In this document: positions 1 to 7,835 of the stretch, in pieces | Layout of the letters: the number at the start of each line of letters is the position of its first letter | Numbering within the stretch: the stretch's first letter is position 1 | Program-made: the position numbers and the translations under genes | Assembly: GCA_028284845.1 (NCBI GenBank) | Contig: JANQQY010000075.1 | Coordinates: 1-9,004 of the forward strand | DNA: 9,004 nucleotides | Origin: Spirochaetales bacterium | GTDB taxonomy: Bacteria; Spirochaetota; Spirochaetia; DSM-27196; SLST01 | Direction: 5' to 3' | Notes under the pieces: generated by a model | Told to the model about the DNA's origin: nothing | What the model saw: the letters and a program-made list of their open reading frames with translations, nothing else | Databases searched by the model: none

Positions 1-3000
1 GAAGTGTCAATTGACGGCGCCCCGTTCACTCCGGTGAGCAGCCCTTACGAGATGCCCGCCCTCGATGACGGCGAGCACATCGTGACCATCCGCGCAACCG
101 ACGTTGCCGGCTGGAGCCGCCTCGCCTCCGTGACCGCCCTGATCGACACGGTCGCTCCGGAGAAGCCGTCCAGGCCAAGCGCTCTTTCGGGCACATCGAG
201 CGTGAGGATTCTCTGGGAGAACCAGGCGTCGGATATCGTCGCCTATCGTCTCTATCGCGACTCCGTGGGCAGTGATCTTGCCGAAACGATCGATTGGAAT
301 GACGGCGTTGATGTGACCGTGGATGAGGTGGTCTGGCGCTCGTTCGACTTTGTGGATGAAGAGGTGACCGCAGGGTCGGTCCTCACCTACGCCGTCCTCG
401 CCGTTGATCGCGCCGGGAACCTCAGTCCGCTGGCACTCACAGACGAGATAACGGTCGGCTTCGCGGAAGCCGCATACGTGCCGGGCGTTGGGGTCGTGGT
501 CGATCACTCCAACGCCTCCGTGCTCGTTCCACCAGAGAGCCTGCCGCCTGAGATCGTGGCGGTCCGGATCGAGGAAGTGCAGTCGGAGGAGCTTCGTTCT
601 CTCTCCCCCGCTCCCTTCGTCAGCCCCATTCTCGAGTTCTCCGGGATCGTGATCGAGAACGGCAGCGAGGTCATCCGTGAGCAGGTGGAGTTTGATGAGC
701 CGTTCTTTGCCTCGATTGGATACGACGAGTCACAGATTCCTCCCGGATATCCCGAATCCGAACTTGGCGTCTACTATTTTGACACATTCTGGGGACGCTG
801 GTTCCGTGTTCCTGATGCGGCGATAGATGAGGAGACGAACGAGATTCTCTTCTCGTCGATCCACTTCACCGACTTCTCGGTCCAGCCGACCCTTGCTCCC
901 GAGTACAGCCCGCAGGAGCTGGCCGCATCGGGCAACTCGCCCTTCGATTCACCTATCCGGCACGAATCGCTCCAGGTGAGTCCGCAAGGCGGTTCAGTCA
1001 GCACCTCGATGAACGACTTCGTCCTTCCCGGAAAGAACGGCTTTGACCTCGTGCTCACCAGGCGATACGACTCCGGGACCGCGCGATTCGACGGTGCGAG
1101 CATCGGAGCGAGTTCGTACGCGCTTCCGAACGCCCGAATCAACGAGCTCGTGCGAGACCCGAACCAGTTGACCGGCTGGGCATCCGGCCTTCCCGCCCCT
1201 GCGGACCTTCCGGATGATGGTACAACACCGTCCGATAGCGAGATTGCCGCGTACCAGCTCAAAGAGTCGCTGAGTCGATGGAGTCAAGACTACGTCCAAC
1301 GAAACGGCGACGCGGCATACAGTTTCGGTGCCGGCTGGCGTCTTGGCCTTGCATTTATCAGGACGTATGGAAACGGAGTGACGCTCTATCTGCCCGATGG
1401 TTCCGGGCACAGCCTGAGCGCGATGCAGCGGGACGAGAGCTCCGATGGTCTTCGTGTCTCGTTCACCATGCATGAACGCTCCGATTTTTCGCTCGTGATG
1501 CGAATGATCGAGACGTCGGCGGAGGTTCAGGGCGCCAATCAGGCGCTGCGGCCCCGGAAGCACTTCCAACTCGCCGGGGCGACCCTCACCTTGAAGGACG
1601 GGACCGTGATCGAGATCGACGAGCTCGGCCGTACCTCTTCGATGACCGACTTCACCGGGCTCAACACGATCGTCGTCACCTACCAGGACGGGCTCAACGA
1701 GATAGATCGGATCGTAGACAGTTTCGGGCGTGAGCTTCGGTTCACCTACGATCAGGTGGATGACGTGCCGCTGCCGGCGATCCAAAGGATAAGCCTCTAC
1801 GAGGCGGATCAGGAGATCTACTCGGCCACCTATACGCAGTCGGCTCGAAGCATCAACGGTTGGAACTGGAGTGTTCCCGTTCTCACGAACGTGTCTGATA
1901 TTGGCGGGCGGTCGTGGGCGTACACATACGATGCGACCGCGCTGGTACGTGCCAGTCGAGAGGTCCGGATCAAGACCGACGACTTGTTGGGAGACTACAG
2001 CTCGCCCTCCATGCTTAACGCGATCCTCGAGTCGAATAAGGCCGACAAGCTCATCAGCCACGGCAGCTTCTCGTTTCTCTTCCCACTTTCGTCTGTCCAG
2101 GGTCCAGGTGTTGGATACACGGAGATCGAATACGAGCATCAAACCGTCCCCTTCGCGAGCTTCGCTCGGGATCGCTGGTTCTTTGGAGACAGATCAGAGA
2201 TCCTTTTCTCGATCTCTCAGCAGCTCGTAGCGTCCGAAGTCATTCGCCGCGACGGCACTTCATCAAGCGCGCCGATCGTTTCGCGGTCAACATACTCGTA
2301 CCGGTTCGAAGCGTCGGGGTTCGACCAGCTCACGAACGCTCGCACGGAAGTCGTGCAGACCGATCTGACGACGGTCTATGAGTACGATGTGGTGCGGATT
2401 GGGCGATCGAGGTGGGTGATCGATGAAGACGAGGTGAATGAGGAACGAGCGAGAGATCCGGACTACATCCCCCTCTTGTCGACGATCACACGACGCGCGG
2501 GAGAAGACTTCCTCGAAGTCGAAACAACGGAGTATTACGATTCGGTCCAATGGATGGGAACAACCTTCAACCTATTCATGCTAACCCGTCCTACGCTTCG
2601 CATGGAGAGTCGGACGAGGACAAGGGGAGCGAACAGTCACCGCACTGCGTACACCTACGACAGATGGGGTAACGTCGTCACCGAGCTTGAGTATCTCTAT
2701 TCCGGCTCGTCACCCGGCGACCCAATCAGAGAGACAGTGAGCCAGTTCTGGGTAAATGGTAGTCGCGGTGGGGATGCCCAGCGCTGGGTGGTCATTGCAG
2801 CGCCTGGCCTTGGTGTGGCAAGTCCCGCGTGGGGAACCGTACAACAGAGCACCAGCAGCGTGAGACAGGATCTGCTTGTTGGACGAATCGACCGCTACGC
2901 CACGCCTTCGATCGCAGGGGGCGCCGATCGCATCGTCTATCGTGCCTACGGCTACGACTCCGCAGGCCAGCGGACGCGATCCGCCGTATACACCGACGGA

Positions 3001-6000
3001 GAGTGGGCGGTAAGCGAGATGTCCTACGACCCGACGCACGGATCGATCGCTCAGATGATCCGGCCCCTGGAGCCTGGTGCCACGCATGAGACACTGTTCT
3101 CCTACAACTTCGAAGTCGATCCCTACACCGTGGATCGCACCGAGGTATCAGTAGTTCAGGACCAGGGAGTTCTTCCGCAGAATCTGGTGAGTACCATCGC
3201 GCGGGACCGGGCAACCGGCAACGTTGTGTGGCAGCGTGATGCGCGAGGGTTCCTGACCGAGTTCCGAAATGACAATCTTGGGCGAGTGATTCAGATGGCG
3301 GCTCCGGGCGATGACGACGAACCGGACAACCGATTGCCGTCCGAGGACTTGGTGATCGCAGCCGACAATCGACCCCTAACCGGCTACGCGTACGACGACA
3401 CGAGCCTGGTCACCACCGTGACCGACCCGCGTGGGGCGATCTCGGTATTCGACTACGACACGCTTGGTCGGCTGGTAACGATCACGAAGGAGAATGATTC
3501 GACGCCTGAGATCACCGCGCTGATTGGCACGCAAGCGGCAACGGCAATCGAAGCCGACATAGAGACCCGTATCACATACGATGCTCGTGACCGCATCGTC
3601 TCGATCACCGATCCCAACGGTAACAGCACCACGTACGGCTACGACCCAATGGGACGCACGGTACTCGTGACCCATCCGGCGGTACCGATCAATGATCCCA
3701 ACGGCCCCGCGATCGCCTCGAGCCGAAGCATGGTCTACGACTATTCAACCGACGCTCTCACTACCGTCACGGAAAATGGCCAGACCGTAGTCGAGCGCTA
3801 TGACCTGCGCGGACTCATGACGCGACGTGAGGTCTTCTTGGAAGGTCGGCCGACAGTTGTAACAACCAGCGCCTACGACGGCGCCGGTGATCTTGTCGCA
3901 ATGACCGACGGTAACGGCAATCTCACGACCTACACCTATCACGATCAGGGAGGATTAGCTGAGGTGAGGATGCCGCAGGCAGAGCTCTTTGACGGCACGA
4001 GCCTCACTGACCTTCCGCGGAACATTCGGCTCGCCACGATCAATCAGTACGATCTTGCCGGTCGTCAGATTGGAGCGCGATTGGTTGAACTCGATCCAAG
4101 CGGTACGGTTCAAGCAACCTTCTCCTCGTCTGCTCTTACTCTGAATGGACTCGGCTGGACGTTAGGGAGTGCCGCCTCCTACACCGACTACCGCACCGGC
4201 ACCGCTACGGCAGCGGATGCAATCACGACCTTCACCTACGACGAGGCGGGAAACGTTCTCACCATCACCGATCCACTTCAGTCCGAGTCGACAACCCCGA
4301 ATCGGATGCGCCTGGAGTACACACCTCGTGGACAACTATCTCGTGAGTTCGATCTTGCCGGTGGCGAGACGCAATACAGCTACGACCTTGCCGACAATGT
4401 CGTGAGCATGATTGATCCGCGAGGAACTAGCGGCACCTACGCAGGAGACTTTGAGATCATCTACCATTACGATCTTCTCAACCGCCTCATTGCCGCGGAG
4501 CTCCCCGCTTCAGCCTCAAGCGCCACAAAGCCCGTCACCTGGTTTAGCTACGATGATCGCGGCAACCTCCTGTCACAAAACGGGCCGGACGGTGGCCGCA
4601 CCAGCTATGTGTACACGCGGCGCGATCAGGTCGCTTCACAGTCGGTCGAGAGCATCGACTCGGAAGGCGCCAGCATTGTGTACACCACACGGTTCGGTTA
4701 CGACGGAGTAGGGAATCAGTCACGCATCTACGATCCGTCAGGGGAGTTCACGGAGATCACCTACGACACATTGAGTAGACCGACCGAGGTTCAGTTCCCG
4801 GAAGGCTTCTCCGAGCGCATCACCTATGACGGGGTAGGGAACCCTCTGACCGAGACCAATGGTCGCAACTACAGCACGACCTATTCCTACAACGCGCTCA
4901 ATCAGCTTGCGACCGTGACTGACGCCCAGTCTGAGACCACCGCCCTCTTCTATGATCCTCGCGGAGTCCAGAGCCTCATGATTGACGCGAGAGGGAACAG
5001 AGTTCTTACCGTAGTAGACGAACTTGCACGCCCCATAGAGGAACGCCGTAGCGACGGCTCTGTGCGCTCGTGGGTCTATGATCCCGCCGGGAACGTGGTC
5101 GGCTACACCGACCCCAATGGCACTGCGCACACCTACAGCTACACTGATCGCTACGAGTTAGCTCAGATGCAAGCCGTGAACGGAGCCTTGAGCCATCTCC
5201 TCCAGTACGAGTACGACGAAGTAGGAACCCTCATGTGGGTGAGTGACAATGGCGTGGTCTCCGAGTTCAACACCACTGCTTCCGACTACGATCCAAGCTT
5301 CAAACCAGGCGCGTACACAGCCGACCCCTTTGGACGTACGCTGAGTGAGACCCGCTACGTGGCGGGAGAGACCCAGCGGGTTACCTACGAGTACGACGTG
5401 ATGAACCGCATGACCTCCGTGACCGCGCCAAGCGGACACAGAGCAGAGTACCAGTTCACCACCGCAGGACTCCTTGAGCGCATGCCGGGCTATGTGGATG
5501 AGCAGATCACCTACAATGCCAATGCACTCCTTGAGGAACTCACCGCGGTAAACGGCACCGTCTACAACTACACCTACGACCGCAACCAGCGGGTGAGCAC
5601 GATCGACTACAATGATTCATCAGGGGAGGAACTCGAAAGGTTCTTCTTCGCTTACGACAACGCGAACAACATCAGCTTCAGGAACACCAGTAGTTACACC
5701 TATGACGAGGTCGATCGACTGACACTGGCCGAGCTTCGAGGACGGTTCACGGTTCCTGCCGATCAGCTGCCGCAGATACCGGGTGCGGTGACAAACGATG
5801 TGATCTCCCAGCGGGTGGTCGACTTCACGATCTCCGAGACCGAGGTCCGCTTTGACTACTACGCCACGAGCGTTGCCGCTGACCTTGGAGCGATCGTTGA
5901 GGTGACCTCAGTCACGATCAGGCCGTCGACTCCCGTCCACAGAGTAGAAGAGCGGCATCTCGATCTACTGGTGAGCAACTTCAACGCGGAAGGAGTGTGG

Positions 6001-7833
6001 CAACAGGTCACCGACTACACCTTTGCAAAGGAGACTGACGGTTCAATCACCTTCACACTTCCCTTCCCTGTGGACGCACGCTTTGTGAAGATCCACGCTC
6101 ATTGGAACGAACTCGATGAAGCGAACAACGCTGTGGACCGCTCGACGTTCATCAACCACCGGGATGCGATTCTGTCTGTGAGCTACTTCGCGAAGAACCG
6201 GGATGAGAGCTACACCTACGACGCGAAGGGAAACCGGTTGAGCGAGCTCATCACCACCGAGTTCTCGACCGAGCGGGACGGGAGCTACATCTACTACGCC
6301 ACCAGTGATCGCTTGAAGAGTGATGGTATCTACGGCTACCGCTACGATCAGAACGGGAACCTTGTGGAGAAGGGAACGGTGTGGACCGACGCAGGTGATG
6401 ACATCGCCGTTGACTCCACGCAGGGGGAGTACTGGAGGTATGAGTACGACCTTCTGAACCGGATGATCAGGGCGTATGAGCGGGATGAAGACTCCGGAGC
6501 CGTAGAACTCAGAGTGAGCTACACCTATGACTTCAGAGGGTACCGAGTGCTCACGCAAAGCGCGGAACATGGGGATACCCGTTACACCTTTGATCTTGCC
6601 GGGATGGTGCTTGAGGAATCAAGCAGTGACGAGACGATCAATTACATCTACGCCTATGCTCGGCACCTTGCGAAGGTAGAGGACTACGGGACAGCGGAGG
6701 AGGAGACGTTCTTCTACTTGCTCGACCAAGTGGGAACGACGGTGGGGATTACTGATGAGTCAGGGGCATTGGTGTGGAGCGCGGATGCATCACCGTTTGG
6801 GACCGAGGTAGGGAAGACTGGGCCAGCGGAAGCGAGCCTGAAGTACACAGGGAAGGACGTTGATCCGGATACGGGGCTCTATTACTTCAATGCGAGGTGG
6901 TACGACTCGAACACCGGGAGATTCACCACCGAAGATCCGATACGGGATGGGTGGAACTGGTATCAGTATGCGCGGAGTAATCCGTTGCGGTATATGGATC
7001 CGACGGGGCTGGAGATCGTGAACCTCGGCTACGGATGGCTCGACACAGACACGGGGATCGTGCACGACGACTACCCGTCGAACAATGAGGAAGAGGCGGA
7101 ACATGAGGAAGCTCGGGAGCTGTTGGAGAACCTTCCTCCCGACATGGATCTTGCCTACACCGCATTTCTCAATGACTTCATTCAGACGTCAGTAGCTGAC
7201 GGTGAAGGAATTTTGGCGGGAGTAGAAGCGTGGTTGGAGCTGTGGGAGATTATTGCGGAGTCCAGGAGGACCGGCACGAGAATACGCCGACGTGACGTAC
7301 GGGGTGTAGTGTCGTGGAGTAGCGTTGGTCTCATTGAGCTCCACTTACACCTGGCTGCGAACGAGTCGTCGCTGTCCGAGGCATACGCACAGTTCGAGCG
7401 GCAGGTGGCGATGGAGCGACAGGCGCTTCTTGCGACCCTGGCATTCATGTCAATTGCACCACGTCCTGGACGACCGAACTATGGGCCGGCGGAGAATGAT
7501 CCGGTGTATAGCTCAAACCCGAGTAACTGGAACATACATGGGGCTGGGAGGGGACCAACCACAGTAATCGGCAGGACCAGGGATTTGCAGAATCTAGGCC
7601 CCAATGAACAGTCTTTGCTCAGCCGATTGCCAGGCCAAGGAAGTCCCAGAGCCAACTGGACGCAGAACTCTCGCGTCCTTCGTCAAGAAATGCGTAGAGG
7701 TTTACCAATACGGGATGCGTCTCCAGGAGACATGGATGGCCAATTTTTGAATGCTGAAAGAAATCTTTTGCACAGCAACGGATGGGTGTTTGATCCTCGA
7801 ACGAGTTATTGGCTTCCACCGGGATCGAACTGA
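1..7833 (+). CDS. Rhs/YD-repeat polymorphic toxin, 5' partial
   Basis: This is a giant secreted or surface toxin of the Rhs/WapA class. The frame is open from base 1. A GTG at base 4 could be read as a start, but the protein begins in the middle of an Ig-like module and has no signal peptide there, so the true start lies upstream. Numbering from that GTG gives 2609 residues to the TGA at 7831-7833. In order I see an Ig-like module (about 1-50), a FnIII-like module (51-150), a ZU5-like region (160-296), shell entry with VLPGKNGFDLVLTRRYDSG (about 340-359), YD repeats of the type YDxxGRL/YTYDxxGN (about 540-2280), an inserted beta-rich domain (about 1914-2067), the Rhs core (about 2281-2336) ending in PLRYMDPTGL, a pre-toxin segment, and a toxin tip. 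The family role is to encapsulate and deliver the C-terminal toxin to rival cells. No frameshift or internal stop is present, so it looks functional. The toxin activity is not identified. Confidence 0.95.
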   Translation, partial: EVSIDGAPFTPVSSPYEMPALDDGEHIVTIRATDVAGWSRLASVTALIDTVAPEKPSRPSALSGTSSVRILWENQASDIVAYRLYRDSVGSDLAETIDWNDGVDVTVDEVVWRSFDFVDEEVTAGSVLTYAVLAVDRAGNLSPLALTDEITVGFAEAAYVPGVGVVVDHSNASVLVPPESLPPEIVAVRIEEVQSEELRSLSPAPFVSPILEFSGIVIENGSEVIREQVEFDEPFFASIGYDESQIPPGYPESELGVYYFDTFWGRWFRVPDAAIDEETNEILFSSIHFTDFSVQPTLAPEYSPQELAASGNSPFDSPIRHESLQVSPQGGSVSTSMNDFVLPGKNGFDLVLTRRYDSGTARFDGASIGASSYALPNARINELVRDPNQLTGWASGLPAPADLPDDGTTPSDSEIAAYQLKESLSRWSQDYVQRNGDAAYSFGAGWRLGLAFIRTYGNGVTLYLPDGSGHSLSAMQRDESSDGLRVSFTMHERSDFSLVMRMIETSAEVQGANQALRPRKHFQLAGATLTLKDGTVIEIDELGRTSSMTDFTGLNTIVVTYQDGLNEIDRIVDSFGRELRFTYDQVDDVPLPAIQRISLYEADQEIYSATYTQSARSINGWNWSVPVLTNVSDIGGRSWAYTYDATALVRASREVRIKTDDLLGDYSSPSMLNAILESNKADKLISHGSFSFLFPLSSVQGPGVGYTEIEYEHQTVPFASFARDRWFFGDRSEILFSISQQLVASEVIRRDGTSSSAPIVSRSTYSYRFEASGFDQLTNARTEVVQTDLTTVYEYDVVRIGRSRWVIDEDEVNEERARDPDYIPLLSTITRRAGEDFLEVETTEYYDSVQWMGTTFNLFMLTRPTLRMESRTRTRGANSHRTAYTYDRWGNVVTELEYLYSGSSPGDPIRETVSQFWVNGSRGGDAQRWVVIAAPGLGVASPAWGTVQQSTSSVRQDLLVGRIDRYATPSIAGGADRIVYRAYGYDSAGQRTRSAVYTDGEWAVSEMSYDPTHGSIAQMIRPLEPGATHETLFSYNFEVDPYTVDRTEVSVVQDQGVLPQNLVSTIARDRATGNVVWQRDARGFLTEFRNDNLGRVIQMAAPGDDDEPDNRLPSEDLVIAADNRPLTGYAYDDTSLVTTVTDPRGAISVFDYDTLGRLVTITKENDSTPEITALIGTQAATAIEADIETRITYDARDRIVSITDPNGNSTTYGYDPMGRTVLVTHPAVPINDPNGPAIASSRSMVYDYSTDALTTVTENGQTVVERYDLRGLMTRREVFLEGRPTVVTTSAYDGAGDLVAMTDGNGNLTTYTYHDQGGLAEVRMPQAELFDGTSLTDLPRNIRLATINQYDLAGRQIGARLVELDPSGTVQATFSSSALTLNGLGWTLGSAASYTDYRTGTATAADAITTFTYDEAGNVLTITDPLQSESTTPNRMRLEYTPRGQLSREFDLAGGETQYSYDLADNVVSMIDPRGTSGTYAGDFEIIYHYDLLNRLIAAELPASASSATKPVTWFSYDDRGNLLSQNGPDGGRTSYVYTRRDQVASQSVESIDSEGASIVYTTRFGYDGVGNQSRIYDPSGEFTEITYDTLSRPTEVQFPEGFSERITYDGVGNPLTETNGRNYSTTYSYNALNQLATVTDAQSETTALFYDPRGVQSLMIDARGNRVLTVVDELARPIEERRSDGSVRSWVYDPAGNVVGYTDPNGTAHTYSYTDRYELAQMQAVNGALSHLLQYEYDEVGTLMWVSDNGVVSEFNTTASDYDPSFKPGAYTADPFGRTLSETRYVAGETQRVTYEYDVMNRMTSVTAPSGHRAEYQFTTAGLLERMPGYVDEQITYNANALLEELTAVNGTVYNYTYDRNQRVSTIDYNDSSGEELERFFFAYDNANNISFRNTSSYTYDEVDRLTLAELRGRFTVPADQLPQIPGAVTNDVISQRVVDFTISETEVRFDYYATSVAADLGAIVEVTSVTIRPSTPVHRVEERHLDLLVSNFNAEGVWQQVTDYTFAKETDGSITFTLPFPVDARFVKIHAHWNELDEANNAVDRSTFINHRDAILSVSYFAKNRDESYTYDAKGNRLSELITTEFSTERDGSYIYYATSDRLKSDGIYGYRYDQNGNLVEKGTVWTDAGDDIAVDSTQGEYWRYEYDLLNRMIRAYERDEDSGAVELRVSYTYDFRGYRVLTQSAEHGDTRYTFDLAGMVLEESSSDETINYIYAYARHLAKVEDYGTAEEETFFYLLDQVGTTVGITDESGALVWSADASPFGTEVGKTGPAEASLKYTGKDVDPDTGLYYFNARWYDSNTGRFTTEDPIRDGWNWYQYARSNPLRYMDPTGLEIVNLGYGWLDTDTGIVHDDYPSNNEEEAEHEEARELLENLPPDMDLAYTAFLNDFIQTSVADGEGILAGVEAWLELWEIIAESRRTGTRIRRRDVRGVVSWSSVGLIELHLHLAANESSLSEAYAQFERQVAMERQALLATLAFMSIAPRPGRPNYGPAENDPVYSSNPSNWNIHGAGRGPTTVIGRTRDLQNLGPNEQSLLSRLPGQGSPRANWTQNSRVLRQEMRRGLPIRDASPGDMDGQFLNAERNLLHSNGWVFDPRTSYWLPPGSN
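4..450 (+). other. Ig-like and fibronectin-III-like modules at N-terminal side
   Basis: Residues 1-50 carry the pattern DDGEHIVTIRATDVAGW, typical of the last strands of bacterial Ig-like repeats (DGxHxVxxxAxDxAGN). Residues 51-150 start with TVAPEKPSRPSAL and contain SVRILWE, DIVAYRLYRD and LTYAVLAVDRAGNLSPLA, which is the strand B/C and F/G signature of a fibronectin type III domain. Such modules act as extracellular spacers or adhesins, which suggests that the protein is surface exposed and may carry more copies upstream of the window. The assignment comes from reading the pattern; I have no profile score. Confidence 0.7.
481..891 (+). other. ZU5-like beta-rich region ending in HFTDFSV
   Basis: Residues 160-296 read as alternating beta strands: SVLVPPESLPPEIVAVRIEE, then FDEPFFASIGYDESQIPPG, then LGVYYFDTFWGRWFRVPDA, and finally SSIHFTDFSVQP. 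The order (a 'stabilising' xVxVPPxxL strand, a 'pxxPfxxxIxYd' strand, a 'lxVyyfD...W' strand, then Hf(S/T)xF) resembles ZU5-type domains, some of which self-cleave at an HFS site in eukaryotic proteins. Here the corresponding residues are His287-Phe288-Thr289 (862-870), so Thr takes the place of Ser. I infer the fold; cleavage is only a possibility. The region links the adhesive modules to the Rhs shell. Confidence 0.45.
1621..6840 (+). repeat. YD-repeat array (Rhs shell, protein level)
   Basis: The encoded protein shows dozens of degenerate repeats of about 20 residues, with cores such as ITYDARDRIVSITDPNGN, YGYDPMGRTVLVTHP, FSYDDRGNLLSQNGPDGG, ITYDTLSRPTEVQFP and YTYDAKGNRLSEL. Known Rhs and TcC structures show that such repeats form a continuous beta-strip that winds into a hollow shell around the toxin. 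The repeats are diverged at DNA level, with mixed codons, so this is not a recent tandem duplication. The array is broken once by a non-YD insert at about 5743-6204. Spacing is less regular between about 650 and 930 residues, where only scattered YTYD-type motifs appear. Confidence 0.9.
5743..6204 (+). other. Discoidin-like (F5/8C-like) insertion within YD repeats
   Basis: About 154 residues (about 1914-2067) without YD motifs lie between SSYTYDEVDRLTLAEL and ESYTYDAKGNRLSEL. The segment has the strand pattern VRFDYYATSVAADLG, VTSVTIRP, HLDLLVSNF, GVWQQVTDYTFAKETDGSI, then DARFVKIHAHWNE and ILSVSYF. This resembles the F5/8 type C (discoidin) beta-sandwich, where a dLG/V..i.i strand is followed by a loop naming the experimental feature, then 'aRyVKI'. 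Such folds commonly bind carbohydrate or lipid. The fold call is my inference; the presence of an insertion that breaks the repeat is clear from the sequence. It could provide target binding on the outside of the shell. Confidence 0.55.
6841..7011 (+). other. Rhs repeat-associated core with PxxxxDPxGL autocleavage motif
   Basis: Residues 2280-2336 give the canonical Rhs core: YTGKDVDPDTGLYYFNARWY, then GRFTTEDP, WNWYQYARSNP and the closing PLRYMDPTGL. The last ten residues (6982-7011) match PxxxxDPxGL exactly. In characterised Rhs proteins this motif is an aspartyl-protease-like site that cuts just after the Leu and frees the C-terminal toxin, which stays inside the shell. Cleavage here would fall after Leu2336 (base 7011), leaving 273 residues. 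Asp2332 of DPTGL (6997-6999) is one expected catalytic Asp. The assignment to the core family is secure; cleavage in this protein is inferred. Confidence 0.93.
7012..7500 (+). other. Pre-toxin region after Rhs core, function unknown
   Basis: Residues 2337 to about 2499 follow the cleavage motif but keep the GC content of the Rhs body (about 61% in three sampled lines). There is an acidic stretch, NNEEEAEHEEARELLENLPP (7081-7140), then mostly helical sequence with a short basic patch SRRTGTRIRRRDVRG, and a short hydrophobic segment ALLATLAFMSIAP (about 7423-7461) just before a Pro/Gly-rich junction PRPGRPNYGPAEN. The hydrophobic segment is too short to be a confident membrane helix. By analogy with other polymorphic toxins it could be a translocation or folding adaptor between shell and toxin, but I recognise no family. 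Confidence 0.5.
7501..7830 (+). other. C-terminal toxin-like domain, family not recognised
   Basis: The last 110 or so residues carry TTVIGRTRDLQNLGPNEQSL, then LLSRLPGQGSPRANWTQNS, VLRQEMRRGLPIRDASPGDM and GQFLNAERNLLHSNGWVFDP, ending YWLPPGSN. The rhythm (IGRxxDL, NWxQNSxxLRxxMxxGxPIRD, GxFLxAERxxLxxxGWxfd.....WxPP) is compact and rich in conserved-looking polar residues (Arg, Asp, Asn, Glu, Trp, His), as in small nuclease-like toxin tips. I cannot name the family or the active site. Its position after an Rhs core, directly before a coupled small gene, is the main evidence that it is a toxin. GC content drops here to about 40-52% per sampled line, compared with about 59% in the Rhs body. 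Confidence 0.65.
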
Positions 7834-7835
7834 TG
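7831..7835 (+). promoter_or_regulatory. TGATG stop-start overlap (toxin/immunity coupling)
   Basis: The toxin TGA (7831-7833) and immunity ATG (7833-7835) overlap by one base. The preceding sequence, CACCGGGATCGAACTG, lacks a clear AGGAG-like site, so initiation of the immunity gene would depend on ribosomes finishing the toxin gene. This arrangement is common for toxin-immunity pairs because it ties protector supply to toxin synthesis. The overlap is seen directly; the coupling is inferred. Confidence 0.7.

Noticed and set aside
1..30. GTG at base 4 as the true start of the Rhs gene.
   Set aside because: The frame is open to the first base and the protein starts in the middle of an Ig-like module without a signal peptide, so the gene begins upstream of the window.
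994..2142. A 382-codon open frame on the minus strand opposite the Rhs gene.
   Set aside because: It lies wholly antisense to a clear Rhs coding region, and its product is low in recognisable motifs and rich in Arg, Gly and Val, as expected from the complement of GC-rich coding DNA.
7809..7832. TTG at 7809 as the start of the immunity gene.
   Set aside because: It would give a longer overlap and has no Shine-Dalgarno; the ATG at 7833 in the TGATG overlap fits the usual coupled arrangement better.
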